Shown: positions 36,497 through 47,235 of the stretch, piece by piece
Position numbering within the stretch: the first letter of the stretch is position 1
Layout: each line of letters starts with the position of its first letter
NCBI RefSeq assembly: GCF_004345325.1
Contig: NZ_SLVJ01000018.1
Location: 18,187-82,186, forward strand
Source: Acinetobacter calcoaceticus
GTDB taxonomy: Bacteria; Pseudomonadota; Gammaproteobacteria; Pseudomonadales; Moraxellaceae
Direction of reading: 5' to 3'
Length of the DNA: 64,000 nucleotides
Notes under the pieces: generated by a model
Told to the model about the DNA's origin: nothing
Database searches by the model: none
What the model saw: the letters and a program-made list of their open reading frames with translations, nothing else
Program-made: the position numbers and the translations under genes

Positions 36497-37759
36497 ATGA
36501 AAATAACAGTTTACGGTGCTACGCTTCAATCAAGGGTCATCGTGGGTTTAATGGCGGAGTACGGACATCAGGTATTCTGGTGTTTAGATCCACTACAAAA
36601 TTTACAACCTAATTTATGTTATGGACAAGATGAGAATCTAAATCATTATATTGAAAAACAAATTAATAATAATTTTCTTGAAATAGTAGATTTTAGTGAG
36701 ACACCTCCAGATAGCGACATTTACTTCTTAGGTTTTCGCCCAACAGAGTGTGACTTGGCGAAACAAGTTCTGAGTAAATTAGCGCTACAAAGTATGATTC
36801 ATCCAAAATTAATCATTAATGGGTCAACTTTTGGGCTACACAGTACTGAACAATTAAAGCAAATCTTACCGCTAGATCATTGGGCTTATTTACCCGATGT
36901 GGTGCAAGAAGGGAATGCTATACAAAGTATTCTACAAATGAAGCAGATTGTGATTGGTATCGATTCAGAGATGTCGGCGAATATAATAACCGAATTATTT
37001 AGACCGATATTTCCTGCTAAGCATCAGTATTTATTTATGCCAATCTTGGATGCTGAATTTACCAAACTCAGCATCTCTGGCATGTTGGCCACTCGAATTA
37101 GTTATATGAATGATTTGGCGTTGGTCGCTGAGAAGTTAGGTATAGATATTCTCAATGTACGTCATGGCTTAGCGGCAGATAGTCGTATTGGTGCGACATA
37201 TTTATCGCCTGGTGCAGGCTTTGGTGGTGAAAACTTTTCCCATGATATCTTGACCCTGTCTGGGACCGTATCTGAAACTGGGGTAAAAAGTCGTCTGCTC
37301 AAGCAAGTTTACGAGATCAATGAGCAGCAAAAAGAAATCATGTTTAGAAAGCTGTGGAATTATTACCACGGTCATCTCAAAGACAAAGTGGTTGCGATTT
37401 GGGGCGCATCCTTTAAAGAAAATACCTCGAGTATTCAAAATGCGCCGATTCATGTGATGCTTGAAGCACTTTGGGCGCAAGGGGCGATTGTCAAACTCCA
37501 TGATCCTGAAGCATTACATGAGATCTATGCCGTTTATGGTGCACGCAAAGATTTAATATTATGTGATGATCAGTACCAAGCTGCCCAAGATGCCGATGCA
37601 TTGTGCTTGATGACGGCATGGAAGCAATATTACAGTCCTGACTTTAAACAACTACAGCGCATCATGGCACATCCTTATCTTTTAGATGGGCGTAATATTT
37701 ATGATCCTGTGTTTGTCAAAGCGCAAGGATTTGCTTATGCAGGGGTTGGACGCGCATGA
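36497..37759 (+). CDS. ugd: UDP-glucose 6-dehydrogenase homologue lacking the catalytic cysteine
   Basis: This 420-aa protein is in the position and has the length of K-locus Ugd, nominally the enzyme making UDP-glucuronate. The fold is recognisable: a Rossmann-like N-terminus ([23 protein letters not shown], without the usual GxGYVG), a central helix with [18 protein letters not shown], and the C-terminal domain ([19 protein letters not shown]). The catalytic motif GGSCFPKD is replaced by GGENFSHD, with Asn246 where the nucleophilic Cys should be, and the helix Asn is Ser194 although Lys190 remains. Standard two-step oxidation should therefore not be possible by the known mechanism. It overlaps gpi by ATGA. 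Confidence 0.85.
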   Translation: MKITVYGATLQSRVIVGLMAEYGHQVFWCLDPLQNLQPNLCYGQDENLNHYIEKQINNNFLEIVDFSETPPDSDIYFLGFRPTECDLAKQVLSKLALQSMIHPKLIINGSTFGLHSTEQLKQILPLDHWAYLPDVVQEGNAIQSILQMKQIVIGIDSEMSANIITELFRPIFPAKHQYLFMPILDAEFTKLSISGMLATRISYMNDLALVAEKLGIDILNVRHGLAADSRIGATYLSPGAGFGGENFSHDILTLSGTVSETGVKSRLLKQVYEINEQQKEIMFRKLWNYYHGHLKDKVVAIWGASFKENTSSIQNAPIHVMLEALWAQGAIVKLHDPEALHEIYAVYGARKDLILCDDQYQAAQDADALCLMTAWKQYYSPDFKQLQRIMAHPYLLDGRNIYDPVFVKAQGFAYAGVGRA

Positions 37760-39420
37760 ATCAACAACTCTCCAAACTATTTAAATGTGAACATGTTTCT
37801 GATCAACAATTAAAGACATTGGCAGAACAACATCGAAGCATCCATTTAAATCAACTGTTCCACACCGACCAAACACGCTTTAGTCAGTATTCAGTCCAGT
37901 TTGATAAAATCGTTTATGACTTCAGTAAACAACGTATCGATCAAACTGTGGTCGATGCCTTGTTTGATTTTGCTGAACAGAAGCAGCTTTCGACTTGGAT
38001 TGAAACGCTATTTTCCGAGCAACAGATTAATTGTACTGAACACCGTTCTGCGATGCATTGGGCTTTGCGCTTACCTAAAAGTGACCCATCGGCATTGGCA
38101 CAGCAGGTACATACCCAATTAGAGCGCATGTACACGCTGGTTGAGAAGATTCATGCCGGACAATATCGTGGTGCGACGGGTGAAGTGATTCGCGATGTGG
38201 TCAATATCGGGGTGGGGGGATCGGATCTTGGCCCACTCATGGTCAGCCATGCATTATCTGATTTTAAATTGGTAACTGAAAAACCAGTCAATGTTCATTT
38301 CGTGTCGACCATTGATGGCAGTCAGCTTTCAGATCTACTGCATACATTTAGACCTGAAACCACGCTATTTATTATTTCATCAAAATCATTTGGCACCATC
38401 GATACCCTGTCCAATGCACAAACTGCACGTTGTTGGTTAGAAAAGTCCTTAGGTCAAACCCCATCGGTGTTGCGCTGCCATTTCGTTGCTGTATCGACGA
38501 AGCCAGAAAAGATGACTGAATGGGGCATTGCTGCAGAAAACCAGTTTCTACTTTGGGATTGGGTCGGTGGGCGATATTCTCTCTGGTCATGTATCGGTTT
38601 GCCGATTGCTTTAACCATTGGTGTGGAGGGCTTTAAGCAGTTATTAGCAGGCGCTCATCACCTAGATCAACATATTCAACATGCACCATTTAAAGAAAAT
38701 ATACCTGTGCTCATGGGGTTGCTTGGGGTATGGAACAATAACTTACTTGAAATGCAGACCCATGCGGTACTGCCTTATGATGGTCGATTAAAATATTTTG
38801 CTGCCTATTTACAGCAACTTGAGATGGAATCCAACGGTAAGTCGATCCAAAGAAATGGTGAGAAGACGGCTTGGGATACCTGTCCAATTGTGTGGGGTGA
38901 AGTGGGACCCAATGCACAACATGCCTTTTATCAGTTGTTGCATCAAGGGACACATTCGGTCAGTTGTGACTTTATTGCGCCGGTTAAGCGTTATAACGCC
39001 AACCACTTTACCTATGCGCAAAGTGCTGAAACCTTAATGGAACAACATCACTTGGCGTTGTCGAATTGTCTGGCGCAGTCACGCTTATTGGCTTTTGGTA
39101 ATCAAGCGCTGCACCCAGATGAACTCACCGATCTACCCGCCTATAAACAATATAGTGGTAATCAGCCGAGCAGCACCCTTCTGCTTTCTGAACTTAATCC
39201 TTATAACTTAGGCATGTTGATTGCGCTTTATGAACATAAGGTTTTTGTGCAATCTGTGATTTGGAATATCAATCCATTTGATCAGTGGGGCGTAGAAAAA
39301 GGCAAAGATATCGCCAATCAATTGCTACCGATCTTAAATGGCACAGCGCAAGATATTTCACAATTAGATGCATCTACTCAAGGGTTGATTCGAATTCTAT
39401 TAGGAAAATATCAAGATTAG
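37756..39420 (+). CDS. gpi: Glucose-6-phosphate isomerase
   Basis: Gpi interconverts glucose-6-phosphate and fructose-6-phosphate and feeds hexosamine precursors. The 554-aa protein is full length, with [48 protein letters not shown] and [12 protein letters not shown]. It overlaps ugd by ATGA and precedes galE by 9 bp. Confidence 0.95.
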   Translation: MNQQLSKLFKCEHVSDQQLKTLAEQHRSIHLNQLFHTDQTRFSQYSVQFDKIVYDFSKQRIDQTVVDALFDFAEQKQLSTWIETLFSEQQINCTEHRSAMHWALRLPKSDPSALAQQVHTQLERMYTLVEKIHAGQYRGATGEVIRDVVNIGVGGSDLGPLMVSHALSDFKLVTEKPVNVHFVSTIDGSQLSDLLHTFRPETTLFIISSKSFGTIDTLSNAQTARCWLEKSLGQTPSVLRCHFVAVSTKPEKMTEWGIAAENQFLLWDWVGGRYSLWSCIGLPIALTIGVEGFKQLLAGAHHLDQHIQHAPFKENIPVLMGLLGVWNNNLLEMQTHAVLPYDGRLKYFAAYLQQLEMESNGKSIQRNGEKTAWDTCPIVWGEVGPNAQHAFYQLLHQGTHSVSCDFIAPVKRYNANHFTYAQSAETLMEQHHLALSNCLAQSRLLAFGNQALHPDELTDLPAYKQYSGNQPSSTLLLSELNPYNLGMLIALYEHKVFVQSVIWNINPFDQWGVEKGKDIANQLLPILNGTAQDISQLDASTQGLIRILLGKYQD

Positions 39421-39429
39421 GAATAACAC

Positions 39430-40452
39430 ATGGCGACGATTTTAGTAACGGGTGGGGCGGGTTATATTGGTTCACATACTTGTGTGGAACTGCTCAATGC
39501 AGGGCATGCGGTGGTGGTCTTAGACAACTTGTGTAATAGTGCTGAAGAAGCATTAAACCGTGTTCAAGCATTGACGGGCAAGACCTTGAACTTTGTACAA
39601 GGTGATATTCGTGATGCGGTGATCTTAGATCAAGTCTTTGCTCAACATCGCATTGATGCAGTGATCCACTTTGCGGGTTTAAAAGCCGTGGGTGAAAGCC
39701 AAGATCTACCCTTAACTTATTTTGATAATAATATTGCAGGCAGTATTAGCCTCGTCAATGCCATGCAACGTGCAGGCGTGATGACTTTGGTGTTTAGCTC
39801 ATCTGCAACGGTTTATGATGAAGCCAATACTTCACCGCTGAATGAGACCATGCCGACGGGTATGCCGAGCAACAACTATGGTTATACCAAGTTGATTGTT
39901 GAGCAGTTATTGGAAAAATTTGCATTGGCTGAACCACGTTGGTCGATTGCATTGTTACGCTATTTCAATCCTGTCGGGGCACACAAAAGTGGTCGTATCG
40001 GTGAGGACCCACAAGGGATCCCAAACAATCTGATGCCTTATGTGACTCAGGTTGCGGTGGGTCGCCGTGAGCAATTGGCAATCTTTGGGGATGACTATGA
40101 CACGGTAGATGGTACTGGTGTACGTGATTATATCCATGTGGTGGACTTGGCCAATGCACATCTCTGTGCCTTGAATAATCGCTTGAGTAGCCAAGGGTGT
40201 CGTGCTTGGAATATTGGTACTGGTAATGGTTCTTCAGTATTGCAGGTCAAAAATACCTTTGAACAGGTCAATGGTGTCAAGGTGCCTTTTAGCATTTCCC
40301 CACGTCGTGCTGGTGATGTGGCAACCTCATTTGCAGACAATGCACGTGCTGTCGCAGAACTAGGATGGTCACCGCAATATACCTTGGAAGATATGCTGGC
40401 AGACAGTTGGAATTGGCAAAAACAAAATCCAAATGGTTATCGCCAAGACTAA
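39430..40452 (+). CDS. galE: UDP-glucose/UDP-N-acetylglucosamine 4-epimerase
   Basis: This 340-aa SDR epimerase has the NAD motif TGGAGYIGSHTCVELL, the catalytic SSSATVYDEA and YGYTK (Tyr/Lys), and RYFNPVGAHKSGRIGEDPQGIPNNL. At the gatekeeper position, Tyr299 in E. coli GalE, the sequence reads GDVATSFAD with Ser300. A small residue there is known to permit N-acetylated substrates, so it may serve as both GalE and Gne (often named gne1 in K loci). It closes the rightward operon before a terminator. Confidence 0.93.
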   Translation: MATILVTGGAGYIGSHTCVELLNAGHAVVVLDNLCNSAEEALNRVQALTGKTLNFVQGDIRDAVILDQVFAQHRIDAVIHFAGLKAVGESQDLPLTYFDNNIAGSISLVNAMQRAGVMTLVFSSSATVYDEANTSPLNETMPTGMPSNNYGYTKLIVEQLLEKFALAEPRWSIALLRYFNPVGAHKSGRIGEDPQGIPNNLMPYVTQVAVGRREQLAIFGDDYDTVDGTGVRDYIHVVDLANAHLCALNNRLSSQGCRAWNIGTGNGSSVLQVKNTFEQVNGVKVPFSISPRRAGDVATSFADNARAVAELGWSPQYTLEDMLADSWNWQKQNPNGYRQD

Positions 40453-40488
40453 GTCAGCAGCATCTAATCAAAATAAAAACCAGCCAGA

Positions 40489-40577
40489 TTGAATTGCACC
40501 CCATAAGTTGGACACAACCTATGGGGTTTTTTATGGATTTAGAATTTAAACAATCAGTTCAACGTTTGATTTTATGA
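40489..40577 (+). mobile_element. Possible IS3-family (IS150-like) end remnant
   Basis: The stretch beginning TGAATTGCACCCCATAAGTTGGACA resembles the terminal inverted repeat of IS150-type IS3 elements (TG...ACCC...GTTGGAC). A 14-codon frame [14 protein letters not shown] then starts at 40533, reminiscent of an IS3 OrfA start, and stops at 40577. There is no further transposase. It would be a short scar between galE and pgm. The call is tentative. Confidence 0.35.
40498..40532 (+). terminator. Terminator at the end of the capsule operon
   Basis: The stem ACCCCATA(A)GTTG / CAAC(C)TATGGGGT with a GACA loop is followed by six T residues. It lies between convergent galE and pgm and overlaps the possible IS remnant. 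Confidence 0.75.
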
Positions 40578-41945
40578 CTGAATAATCGCTGTTAACTCAT
40601 CCACATAATATTGCATGGGGTGTGGATTGCGATCTTTACGGCTTTCGATATTCAAACGTAACAATGGTTCGGTATTAGAGGCGCGGACATTGAGACGCCA
40701 TGCGCCAAAGTCCAAACTGACCCCATCGGTGTAGTCAATTTCAGGTTGCTGTGCTTGGAAATGGTCAAATATCTTTTGAATGGTGACTTGGGTGTCAGTG
40801 ACTTTAAAATTAATTTCACCACTGCACGGGAACTTCTCAATCATCCCCTCAACCAAACTCGACAATGACTGCTTGGTTTCAGAAAGCACCACCACCGCCA
40901 AGAGCCACGGAATCATGCCACTGTCACAGTAGGCAAAGTCACGGAAGTAATGATGTGCGCTCATTTCACCACCATAGGCAGCATTGTGTTCACGCATCAC
41001 ATCTTTAATAAAGGCGTGACCAGACTTGGATTGGACTGCAACACCTTTATATTGTTCTAAAATATCCAGGGTATTCCAGACCAAACGTGGGTCATGAACG
41101 ATTTTTTCGCCCTTTTGTTTGAGTAAGAAGGCTTGAGCCAGTAAGCCAACAATATAATAGCCTTCAATAAATTGGCCTTTTTCATCAAACAAGAAACAGC
41201 GATCGAAGTCGCCATCCCATGCAATCCCCATATCTGCTTTGTGGATCAGGACTGCATTGCGAGTACTTTCACGATTTTCAATCAATATTGGGTTGGGAAT
41301 CCCATGTGGGAACGTACCATCGGGTTCATTGTGAATTTTAATAATTTCAATAGGCACATTGAGTTGTTTTAGCTTAGCTTCGATCGCATCCACCACATGA
41401 CCTGCAGCGCCATTGCCTGCATTCATGACCAATTTGAGGGGGCGGATCTGTACAGGGTCGATATAACCCATTAAGTGTTGGATAAATTCAGGCAGGATGT
41501 TGTATTTTTCGCAGTGACCTTTGTTGGCAACGTCAATAAACGCAGCACTTTCAGCCAAAGCTTGAATGTCCTTGAGGCCTGTGTCCGCGCTGATCGGGCG
41601 TGCATTTTCACGGACCAATTTCATGCCGTTATAATCCATCGGATTGTGGCTGGCAGTGACTTCAATGCCGCCTTGGACATCGAGATGGAAGGCGCCGAAA
41701 TAGACCTCTTCAGTTCCCGTCATCCCTAGATCTAATACATTGACCCCAGCATCATTCAGTCCACGGATGGTGGCTTGTTTTAAGTCTTCACTGCTGAGTC
41801 GCACGTCACAACCGACCACAACGGTTTTCGGTTGATAGATTTGTCCATAAGCACGGCCAATGCGATAGGCAATATCTTCATTCAGTTCAGTGCCGAGTTT
41901 GCCTCGGATGTCATAGGCTTTAAAACAGGTCAGTGGCGTGGTCAT
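40572..41945 (-). CDS. pgm: Phosphomannomutase/phosphoglucomutase
   Basis: This 457-aa AlgC-type phosphohexomutase interconverts hexose-6-phosphate and hexose-1-phosphate, supplying RmlA and GalU. Motifs seen are the phosphoserine loop [15 protein letters not shown], the metal-binding [25 protein letters not shown] and [12 protein letters not shown]. It is convergent with the rightward capsule operon, as in other Acinetobacter K loci, and marks the right boundary of the locus. Confidence 0.93.
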   Translation of the reverse strand: MTTPLTCFKAYDIRGKLGTELNEDIAYRIGRAYGQIYQPKTVVVGCDVRLSSEDLKQATIRGLNDAGVNVLDLGMTGTEEVYFGAFHLDVQGGIEVTASHNPMDYNGMKLVRENARPISADTGLKDIQALAESAAFIDVANKGHCEKYNILPEFIQHLMGYIDPVQIRPLKLVMNAGNGAAGHVVDAIEAKLKQLNVPIEIIKIHNEPDGTFPHGIPNPILIENRESTRNAVLIHKADMGIAWDGDFDRCFLFDEKGQFIEGYYIVGLLAQAFLLKQKGEKIVHDPRLVWNTLDILEQYKGVAVQSKSGHAFIKDVMREHNAAYGGEMSAHHYFRDFAYCDSGMIPWLLAVVVLSETKQSLSSLVEGMIEKFPCSGEINFKVTDTQVTIQKIFDHFQAQQPEIDYTDGVSLDFGAWRLNVRASNTEPLLRLNIESRKDRNPHPMQYYVDELTAIIQS

Positions 41946-42005
41946 TTTTTAATTTCTAATCATCACAAAATCTTGAACTCTTATATAGCACAAATACGAG
42001 TTCAT

Positions 42006-42042
42006 TAAAAAATATCCCCTCTTTTAATCTATAAAAGAGGGG
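42006..42042 (-). terminator. Terminator downstream of the malic enzyme gene
   Basis: On the minus strand the stem CCCCTCTTTTAT / ATAAAAGAGGGG-like arms (42016-42042) are followed by ATATTTTTTAAT. Confidence 0.75.
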
Positions 42043-42068
42043 GCTGAGGAGGAACGTGTTGAATTTAA

Positions 42069-43769
42069 TTAAAATGGAACGCGGCGGTAGCTACGGTATT
42101 CTGGTTTCCAGAAATTACGCTCGATGTTCTCAAGGATGGCTTCATCACTGATCAATGCTGCAACACCATCGGCCATCGCTGCTTTAGCGACATGGAAAGC
42201 AATGAATTTAGACACCTTTTGAATACTATCCAAATCAGGAAGTAAATCCGCATCTCTGTCTTGCAATTTTGGTGAGCAATCGGCCAAGGCTGAGCTAGAT
42301 GCAATCATCATGGCATTGGTGACACGTGTGGCCTGTACCGCAATCACGCCTAGACCAATACCTGGGAAGATATAAGCATTGTTACACTGCGAGATATTAT
42401 AAGTTTTACCTTGGTAGTTCACAGGTGCAAATGGGCTACCTGTCGCAATCAAGGCTTTACCATCGGTCCAACGCAAGATATCGGCAGGGACGGCTTCTAC
42501 ATGCGAGGTTGGATTGGACAATGGCAACACAATTGGATGTTCGCAGTTTGAATTGAGGGTTCTGATGATTTCTTCAGTAAAGAGGCCAGCTTGACCAGAT
42601 ACACCAATCAGAATGCTCGGTTTGGCATTTTTAACCACATCGTGTAAAGAAATATGATCTTCAGCATCTGCCCATGGCGATACCACATCCGTTTTCTGCG
42701 CCAAGGCGCGTTGGAAGTCACGTAGGTTCGGTTGATTGTCGGTAATCAGTCCAAAACGATCGACCATGAACACTTGTTGACGTGCTTGTAGATCACTTAG
42801 ACCATCGGCAACCATTTGTGCGATGATTTGCTCTGCAATACCGCAACCTGCTGATCCTGCACCCAAAAAGGTCACACGTTGATCTTTGAGTTCGATATTG
42901 GCTGCGCGACAAGCAGCGATCAGACTGCCCACCACCACAGCAGCAGTACCTTGAATGTCATCATTGAAACAGCAGTATTGATCGCGGTATTTTTCTAACA
43001 GCGGCATCGCATTGTTTTGGGCAAAATCCTCAAATTGGATCAGTGCCTTCGGCCAACGACGTTGAATGGCCTTAAAAATATCATCAATGAAATCATAATA
43101 TTCATCACCGCCAATCCGTGGTTGGCGCCATCCCATATACAGTGGGTCGTTAAGCAACTGTTGGTTATTGGTCCCCACATCAATGGTAATTGGTAGGGTA
43201 TAGGCTGGGCTAATACCGCCACACGCGGTATACAGCGAAAGCTTGCCGATTGGTATGCCCATGCCGCCAATACCTAAGTCACCCAAACCTAAGATACGCT
43301 CACCATCGGTAATGACGATGACTTTGACATTCTTACGATTGACGTTTTGTAAGATATCATCGAGGTGGTCGCGGTCTGGATAAGAAACGAACACACCACG
43401 GTGACGTCGATAGATATCGGAGAAACGCTGACACGCTTCACCCACGGTTGGGGTGTAAATAATCGGCATCATTTCAGACAGATGATTTCCGATTAAGTGA
43501 TAAAACAGCGTCTCATTGGTGTCTTGAATATTTCGTAAATAAATATGCTTATTGATGTCTTCATTGAAAGAAGTGAACTGTTGGTAAGAACGTTGATGTT
43601 GTTCTTCAATGGTTTCGATGACCTGGGGGAGTAGGCCATGCAGGTTAAAGTGCGAGCGTTCATCTTCGGTAAAAGCTGAACCTTTGTTGAGTAAAGGTAG
43701 CTCAAGCAAGGTATAGCCTGCATAAGGGGTATAAAGTGGGTATTGGGTTTTTAAATTCTGAGTTGTCAT
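42069..43769 (-). CDS. maeA: NAD-dependent malic enzyme
   Basis: This 566-aa malate dehydrogenase (oxaloacetate-decarboxylating) yields pyruvate, CO2 and NADH. Motifs include [37 protein letters not shown], the catalytic Lys region [28 protein letters not shown] and the NAD site [14 protein letters not shown]. The length fits the SfcA/MaeA group rather than the larger MaeB. It is divergent from argS. In A. baumannii the lactate genes usually follow pgm here. Confidence 0.94.
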   Translation of the reverse strand: MTTQNLKTQYPLYTPYAGYTLLELPLLNKGSAFTEDERSHFNLHGLLPQVIETIEEQHQRSYQQFTSFNEDINKHIYLRNIQDTNETLFYHLIGNHLSEMMPIIYTPTVGEACQRFSDIYRRHRGVFVSYPDRDHLDDILQNVNRKNVKVIVITDGERILGLGDLGIGGMGIPIGKLSLYTACGGISPAYTLPITIDVGTNNQQLLNDPLYMGWRQPRIGGDEYYDFIDDIFKAIQRRWPKALIQFEDFAQNNAMPLLEKYRDQYCCFNDDIQGTAAVVVGSLIAACRAANIELKDQRVTFLGAGSAGCGIAEQIIAQMVADGLSDLQARQQVFMVDRFGLITDNQPNLRDFQRALAQKTDVVSPWADAEDHISLHDVVKNAKPSILIGVSGQAGLFTEEIIRTLNSNCEHPIVLPLSNPTSHVEAVPADILRWTDGKALIATGSPFAPVNYQGKTYNISQCNNAYIFPGIGLGVIAVQATRVTNAMMIASSSALADCSPKLQDRDADLLPDLDSIQKVSKFIAFHVAKAAMADGVAALISDEAILENIERNFWKPEYRSYRRVPF

Positions 43770-44065
43770 TTCCCTTCTCTATAAATGGATATTGATGAAT
43801 GACCTAGGTCTGTACCTCAAGTACGAATGCATCGGAAGTTGATAAGCTTAAGCCTATTTTTTGGCAAACTGGTATTTATATATTTGATAATCATAATAAG
43901 TCTATTTTAACACTTGATAGCCGACTGTGAATAACAGCTTTATAAAGGGCTTTTGAGCCAGAAAAACCCCGCTACATTTTATTGTGCAAATGCACTCACC
44001 TAAAGCATGTGAAATTTGCTATATTTGCTGTTTTTCTGCGACGTTTATTTTTCGATAGATAGATT

Positions 44066-45868
44066 ATGAATACGGCCATACAAGCAGCGCTTAATCATGC
44101 AGTGCAATCCCTTCAATCTGAAGGCGTTCTTCCATCTGATTGGAACAACAATAGTAGTTTGTCTCGAACCAAAGACCGAAGTCATGGAGATTTCGCTTCT
44201 AATATTGCCATGATTGCGGCAAAAGCTGCGGCAATGAAACCGAGAGATCTGGCTGAGAAAATATTAACTCACCTGCCTGAGGTGAGTGAAATTAGTAAAG
44301 CCGAAATCGCAGGTCCGGGCTTTATCAACTTTTTCTTAAATGCCGACCAACGTTTCAGCGTACTCGATCAAATCCAAGCGCAGAAACAGCAGTTTGGTTT
44401 TAGCCAAGTCAATGCAGCGAAAAAAGTACAAATTGAATTTGTTTCTGCTAACCCGACATCTAGCCTACATGTGGGTCATGGTCGTGGTGCAGCATACGGT
44501 ATGACGGTCGCCAATCTGTTTGAAGCGACAGGTGCAACTGTAGAACGTGAATATTATGTCAATGATGCTGGGCGTCAGATGGACATCTTGGCGACATCGA
44601 CCTATTTACGCTATCTGCAATTGCTGGGCTTGGAACTGGTGTTCCCGAAAAATGCTTATCAAGGCGATTACGTTAAAGAGATTGCGCAAAGCATCATCGA
44701 TCAAGATGGTCATGCTTACAGCCAAGAAATTGCAGCGGTATTTAACCAAGTTCCTGCAGATGTTGAATATGCGGATGAACTTGATGCTGATGGCAACAAA
44801 GTGGTGTTGTCTGGCGACAAAGAAAAACATATTGATGGTTTAATTCAGAATTCACAGCAGTTACTGGGTACAGGCTATATGGTGTTTCACCAAGCCGCTT
44901 TAACGGCCATATTAGATGACATTAAAGATGATCTAGGTGAGTTTTCAGTTAACTTTGATCGCTGGTTTAGTGAAGCGACTTTGACTGAAAAAATTGAGGA
45001 AGCGTTACAAACCCTCGATCAACGTGGCTTTCTATACGAAAAAGATGGCAACATCTGGTTTAAATCGACCGAATTTGGCGATGAAAAAGATCGTGTAGTC
45101 AAACGTCGTAATGGTCAAACCACCTATTTTGCATCAGATATTGCTTATCATCTCAACAAGCTACAACGTGGCTTTACTGATTTGGTCGATGTCTGGGGTT
45201 CAGACCATCATGGTTATATCGCCCGTGTAAAAGCAGCGATTGATGCCATGGGTTATGACTCATCGAAGTTGACTGTGTTGTTGGTGCAGTTCGTGAGCCT
45301 ATGGCGCGGTGGTGAGATGGTGCAAATGTCATCTCGTTCGGGTCAATATGTCACTTTACGTGATTTACGTAAGGAAGTCGGCAATGATGCAGCACGTTTT
45401 TATTATGTGATGCGTAAATCTGAGCAACATATTGATTTTGATTTGGATCTTGCAGTATCTCAAAGCAAAGATAATGCGGTATATTACATCCAGTATGCAC
45501 ACGCACGTGTTAACCGTATGGTCAATAAAGCGGCTGAGAAAAATGTTGCCTTTGATCGTGAAAAACTGAATGATTACGATGCATCATTGCTCTGTCTCGA
45601 TGCTGAAACTGAGATCTTAGCCAAGCTCGCAGCTTATCCTGAAGTGGTGATTCGTGCAGCCAATAGTTATGAACCCCATCAAGTGGGCAATTACTTAAAA
45701 GAACTTGCAGCGCTGTTCCATGGCTGGTACAACCTTGATAATTTGAAAATTCTTAATGATCAGGATCTTGCTGTATCTCAGTCACGTTTGCTGCTCTCAG
45801 TCAACGTACAGCAAGTGCTTAAAAATGGTCTGACATTACTGGGTGTATCTGCACCGAATGAGATGTAA
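44066..45868 (+). CDS. argS: Arginyl-tRNA synthetase
   Basis: ArgS charges tRNA-Arg. The 600-aa class I synthetase has the N-terminal Add-1 domain, the HIGH signature as SANPTSSLHVGHGRGAAYG, the KMSKS-equivalent VQMSSRSGQYVTL, and the C-terminal anticodon-binding DALR domain (YYIQYAHARVNRM). It is followed after 26 bp by the SPOR gene, a pairing common in gammaproteobacteria. Confidence 0.96.
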   Translation: MNTAIQAALNHAVQSLQSEGVLPSDWNNNSSLSRTKDRSHGDFASNIAMIAAKAAAMKPRDLAEKILTHLPEVSEISKAEIAGPGFINFFLNADQRFSVLDQIQAQKQQFGFSQVNAAKKVQIEFVSANPTSSLHVGHGRGAAYGMTVANLFEATGATVEREYYVNDAGRQMDILATSTYLRYLQLLGLELVFPKNAYQGDYVKEIAQSIIDQDGHAYSQEIAAVFNQVPADVEYADELDADGNKVVLSGDKEKHIDGLIQNSQQLLGTGYMVFHQAALTAILDDIKDDLGEFSVNFDRWFSEATLTEKIEEALQTLDQRGFLYEKDGNIWFKSTEFGDEKDRVVKRRNGQTTYFASDIAYHLNKLQRGFTDLVDVWGSDHHGYIARVKAAIDAMGYDSSKLTVLLVQFVSLWRGGEMVQMSSRSGQYVTLRDLRKEVGNDAARFYYVMRKSEQHIDFDLDLAVSQSKDNAVYYIQYAHARVNRMVNKAAEKNVAFDREKLNDYDASLLCLDAETEILAKLAAYPEVVIRAANSYEPHQVGNYLKELAALFHGWYNLDNLKILNDQDLAVSQSRLLLSVNVQQVLKNGLTLLGVSAPNEM

Positions 45869-45894
45869 CAATAAACCATAAGTGAGGGTTCCAG

Positions 45895-46494
45895 GTGTTT
45901 GGAAAAACGCAACGCGGTGTTTCAGAACGATCAACAAAACCGACCAAGCCATTGATACCGAAATGGTTAGGAACGTTGGTGTTGGTTTTAATCGTAATAT
46001 GTGGTTTCGTTGCATTAATGCTCTGGAAACCTTGGGCCCCAGTTGCAACTAAAAACCAAGTAACTTCTGAACATTATCAAGAAGATACCAATAAAGATTA
46101 TCGTTTTTATGAACTGTTGCCTCAGCAACAGGTCACCCCAATTCCGCAGCAGGCGGTACCTGAGGCACCTGTCAGGACTCAACCGGTTATTGTTGAAGCG
46201 CCAACTACACCTCAACCGAGCCTGAATGAGGATGGAGAGACGGTAATAACCGCTGCTCCGATTCAACCGTCTTATATCCTGCAAGTGCGCAGTTTTTCTG
46301 ATCCAGACAGTGCTGATGCACGTCGTGCAGAGATTTTGCTGAATGGCTTGTCGGCTGAAGTGGTGAAAAGTAGTGAAAATGGTCAAACATGGTATCGCGT
46401 GATTTCAGGACCTTATGAGTCACAAAATGCAGCTGTGATTGCACAGCAGACTTTACAACATAGTGGCATCGACTCGATCGTGGTCAAGCGTTGA
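45895..46494 (+). CDS. SPOR-domain cell-envelope protein
   Basis: This 199-aa single-pass membrane protein has a cytoplasmic N-terminus, a membrane helix near residues 25-42 (TLVLVLIVICGFVALML), a Pro/Gln-rich periplasmic linker and a C-terminal SPOR domain (about 122-199, YILQVRSFSDPDSADARRAEI ... WYRVISGPYESQNAA) that binds denuded septal peptidoglycan. The start codon is GTG at 45895, preceded by GAGGG. It probably shares a transcript with argS. FtsN-like or DedD-like roles are possible. Confidence 0.85.
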   Translation: MFGKTQRGVSERSTKPTKPLIPKWLGTLVLVLIVICGFVALMLWKPWAPVATKNQVTSEHYQEDTNKDYRFYELLPQQQVTPIPQQAVPEAPVRTQPVIVEAPTTPQPSLNEDGETVITAAPIQPSYILQVRSFSDPDSADARRAEILLNGLSAEVVKSSENGQTWYRVISGPYESQNAAVIAQQTLQHSGIDSIVVKR

Positions 46495-46528
46495 ACATTT
46501 GACGCATAGTGCATCATCTTATAATGAT

Positions 46529-46557
46529 AAAAAAACGCATCCTCGGATGCGTTTTTT
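46529..46557 (+). terminator. Terminator after the SPOR gene
   Basis: The stem AAAAAACGCATCC / GGATGCGTTTTTT with a TC-centred loop lies between convergent genes; A and T tracts on both sides allow action in both directions. Confidence 0.87.
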
Positions 46558-46609
46558 GTATTTCAATATCGGCTCGATGCGTCCGTGACTCAACAGTGTT
46601 GAATCGACC

Positions 46610-47077
46610 CTAGCTATTTTTAACTTGCTTTAACTGCTTATAAACTGAGGATTCTTGGCCATCTTTATAGATATAGCGGCTAATGGTTCCTTTATCGGTG
46701 ACAATCTTCATTGAGATTGCATCAGATCCTTTAAAGTCCGCCATGATATCCATTGGGGTGATGATGCTGCTATTGGAACGATAGTTGCCATAGACAAATT
46801 GTTTTAAGGTCGGTGCGATGGGGGTGAAGCTATGCGATTTTTGACCATTTTCAAAACTTATACTTTGAATATCATAATAAATCGTTGGGTTGTCCAACAG
46901 TACATTGACTTTGAATGTAGAGAGATCTTGTTCATTCCAATTCACTTTAACGATCGGGCAGATCTCATTTGGCGCACACAATAGTAAGCCACGGGTCGAA
47001 TTTTGTTCTGTATTTTGCACCGTCGCACAGCCTGTCATGAGCAGTGTTGCAAAGCTTAATATGGCAATTTTTTTCAT
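46610..47077 (-). CDS. Lipoprotein of unknown function
   Basis: This 155-aa protein starts at MKKIAILSFATLLMTGC with lipobox MTGC (Cys17); an ATG at 47098 would add seven residues before the signal and is rejected. The mature part has a predicted all-beta character with conserved-looking DNPTIYYDIQSISFENG and no recognisable domain. It is monocistronic on the minus strand, with a terminator shared with the SPOR gene. Confidence 0.7.
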   Translation of the reverse strand: MKKIAILSFATLLMTGCATVQNTEQNSTRGLLLCAPNEICPIVKVNWNEQDLSTFKVNVLLDNPTIYYDIQSISFENGQKSHSFTPIAPTLKQFVYGNYRSNSSIITPMDIMADFKGSDAISMKIVTDKGTISRYIYKDGQESSVYKQLKQVKNS

Positions 47078-47235
47078 ACTATCGATCCCAAATTTCAAAA
47101 ACCTAAACCAGCAGGCCGCTTAATAGAAGCTTATTCTAATGATAAAAGTGATTAAATAGACAGTCATTTAAATAAATAACTGTCTAGTGCATAGATTTGA
47201 GCGTCATCCTATACTTTTTCGGCTAAATAGAATGA

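Noticed and set aside
36497..37759. Ugd active-site change as a sequencing error or frameshift
   Set aside because: The frame is continuous, flanking residues align well on both sides, and several neighbouring catalytic positions differ together, which a single error cannot explain.
42083..42090. GGCGGTAG, the core of the ops/JUMPstart element
   Set aside because: It lies inside the 3' end of the malic enzyme coding sequence, far from any capsule promoter, so it is a chance match.
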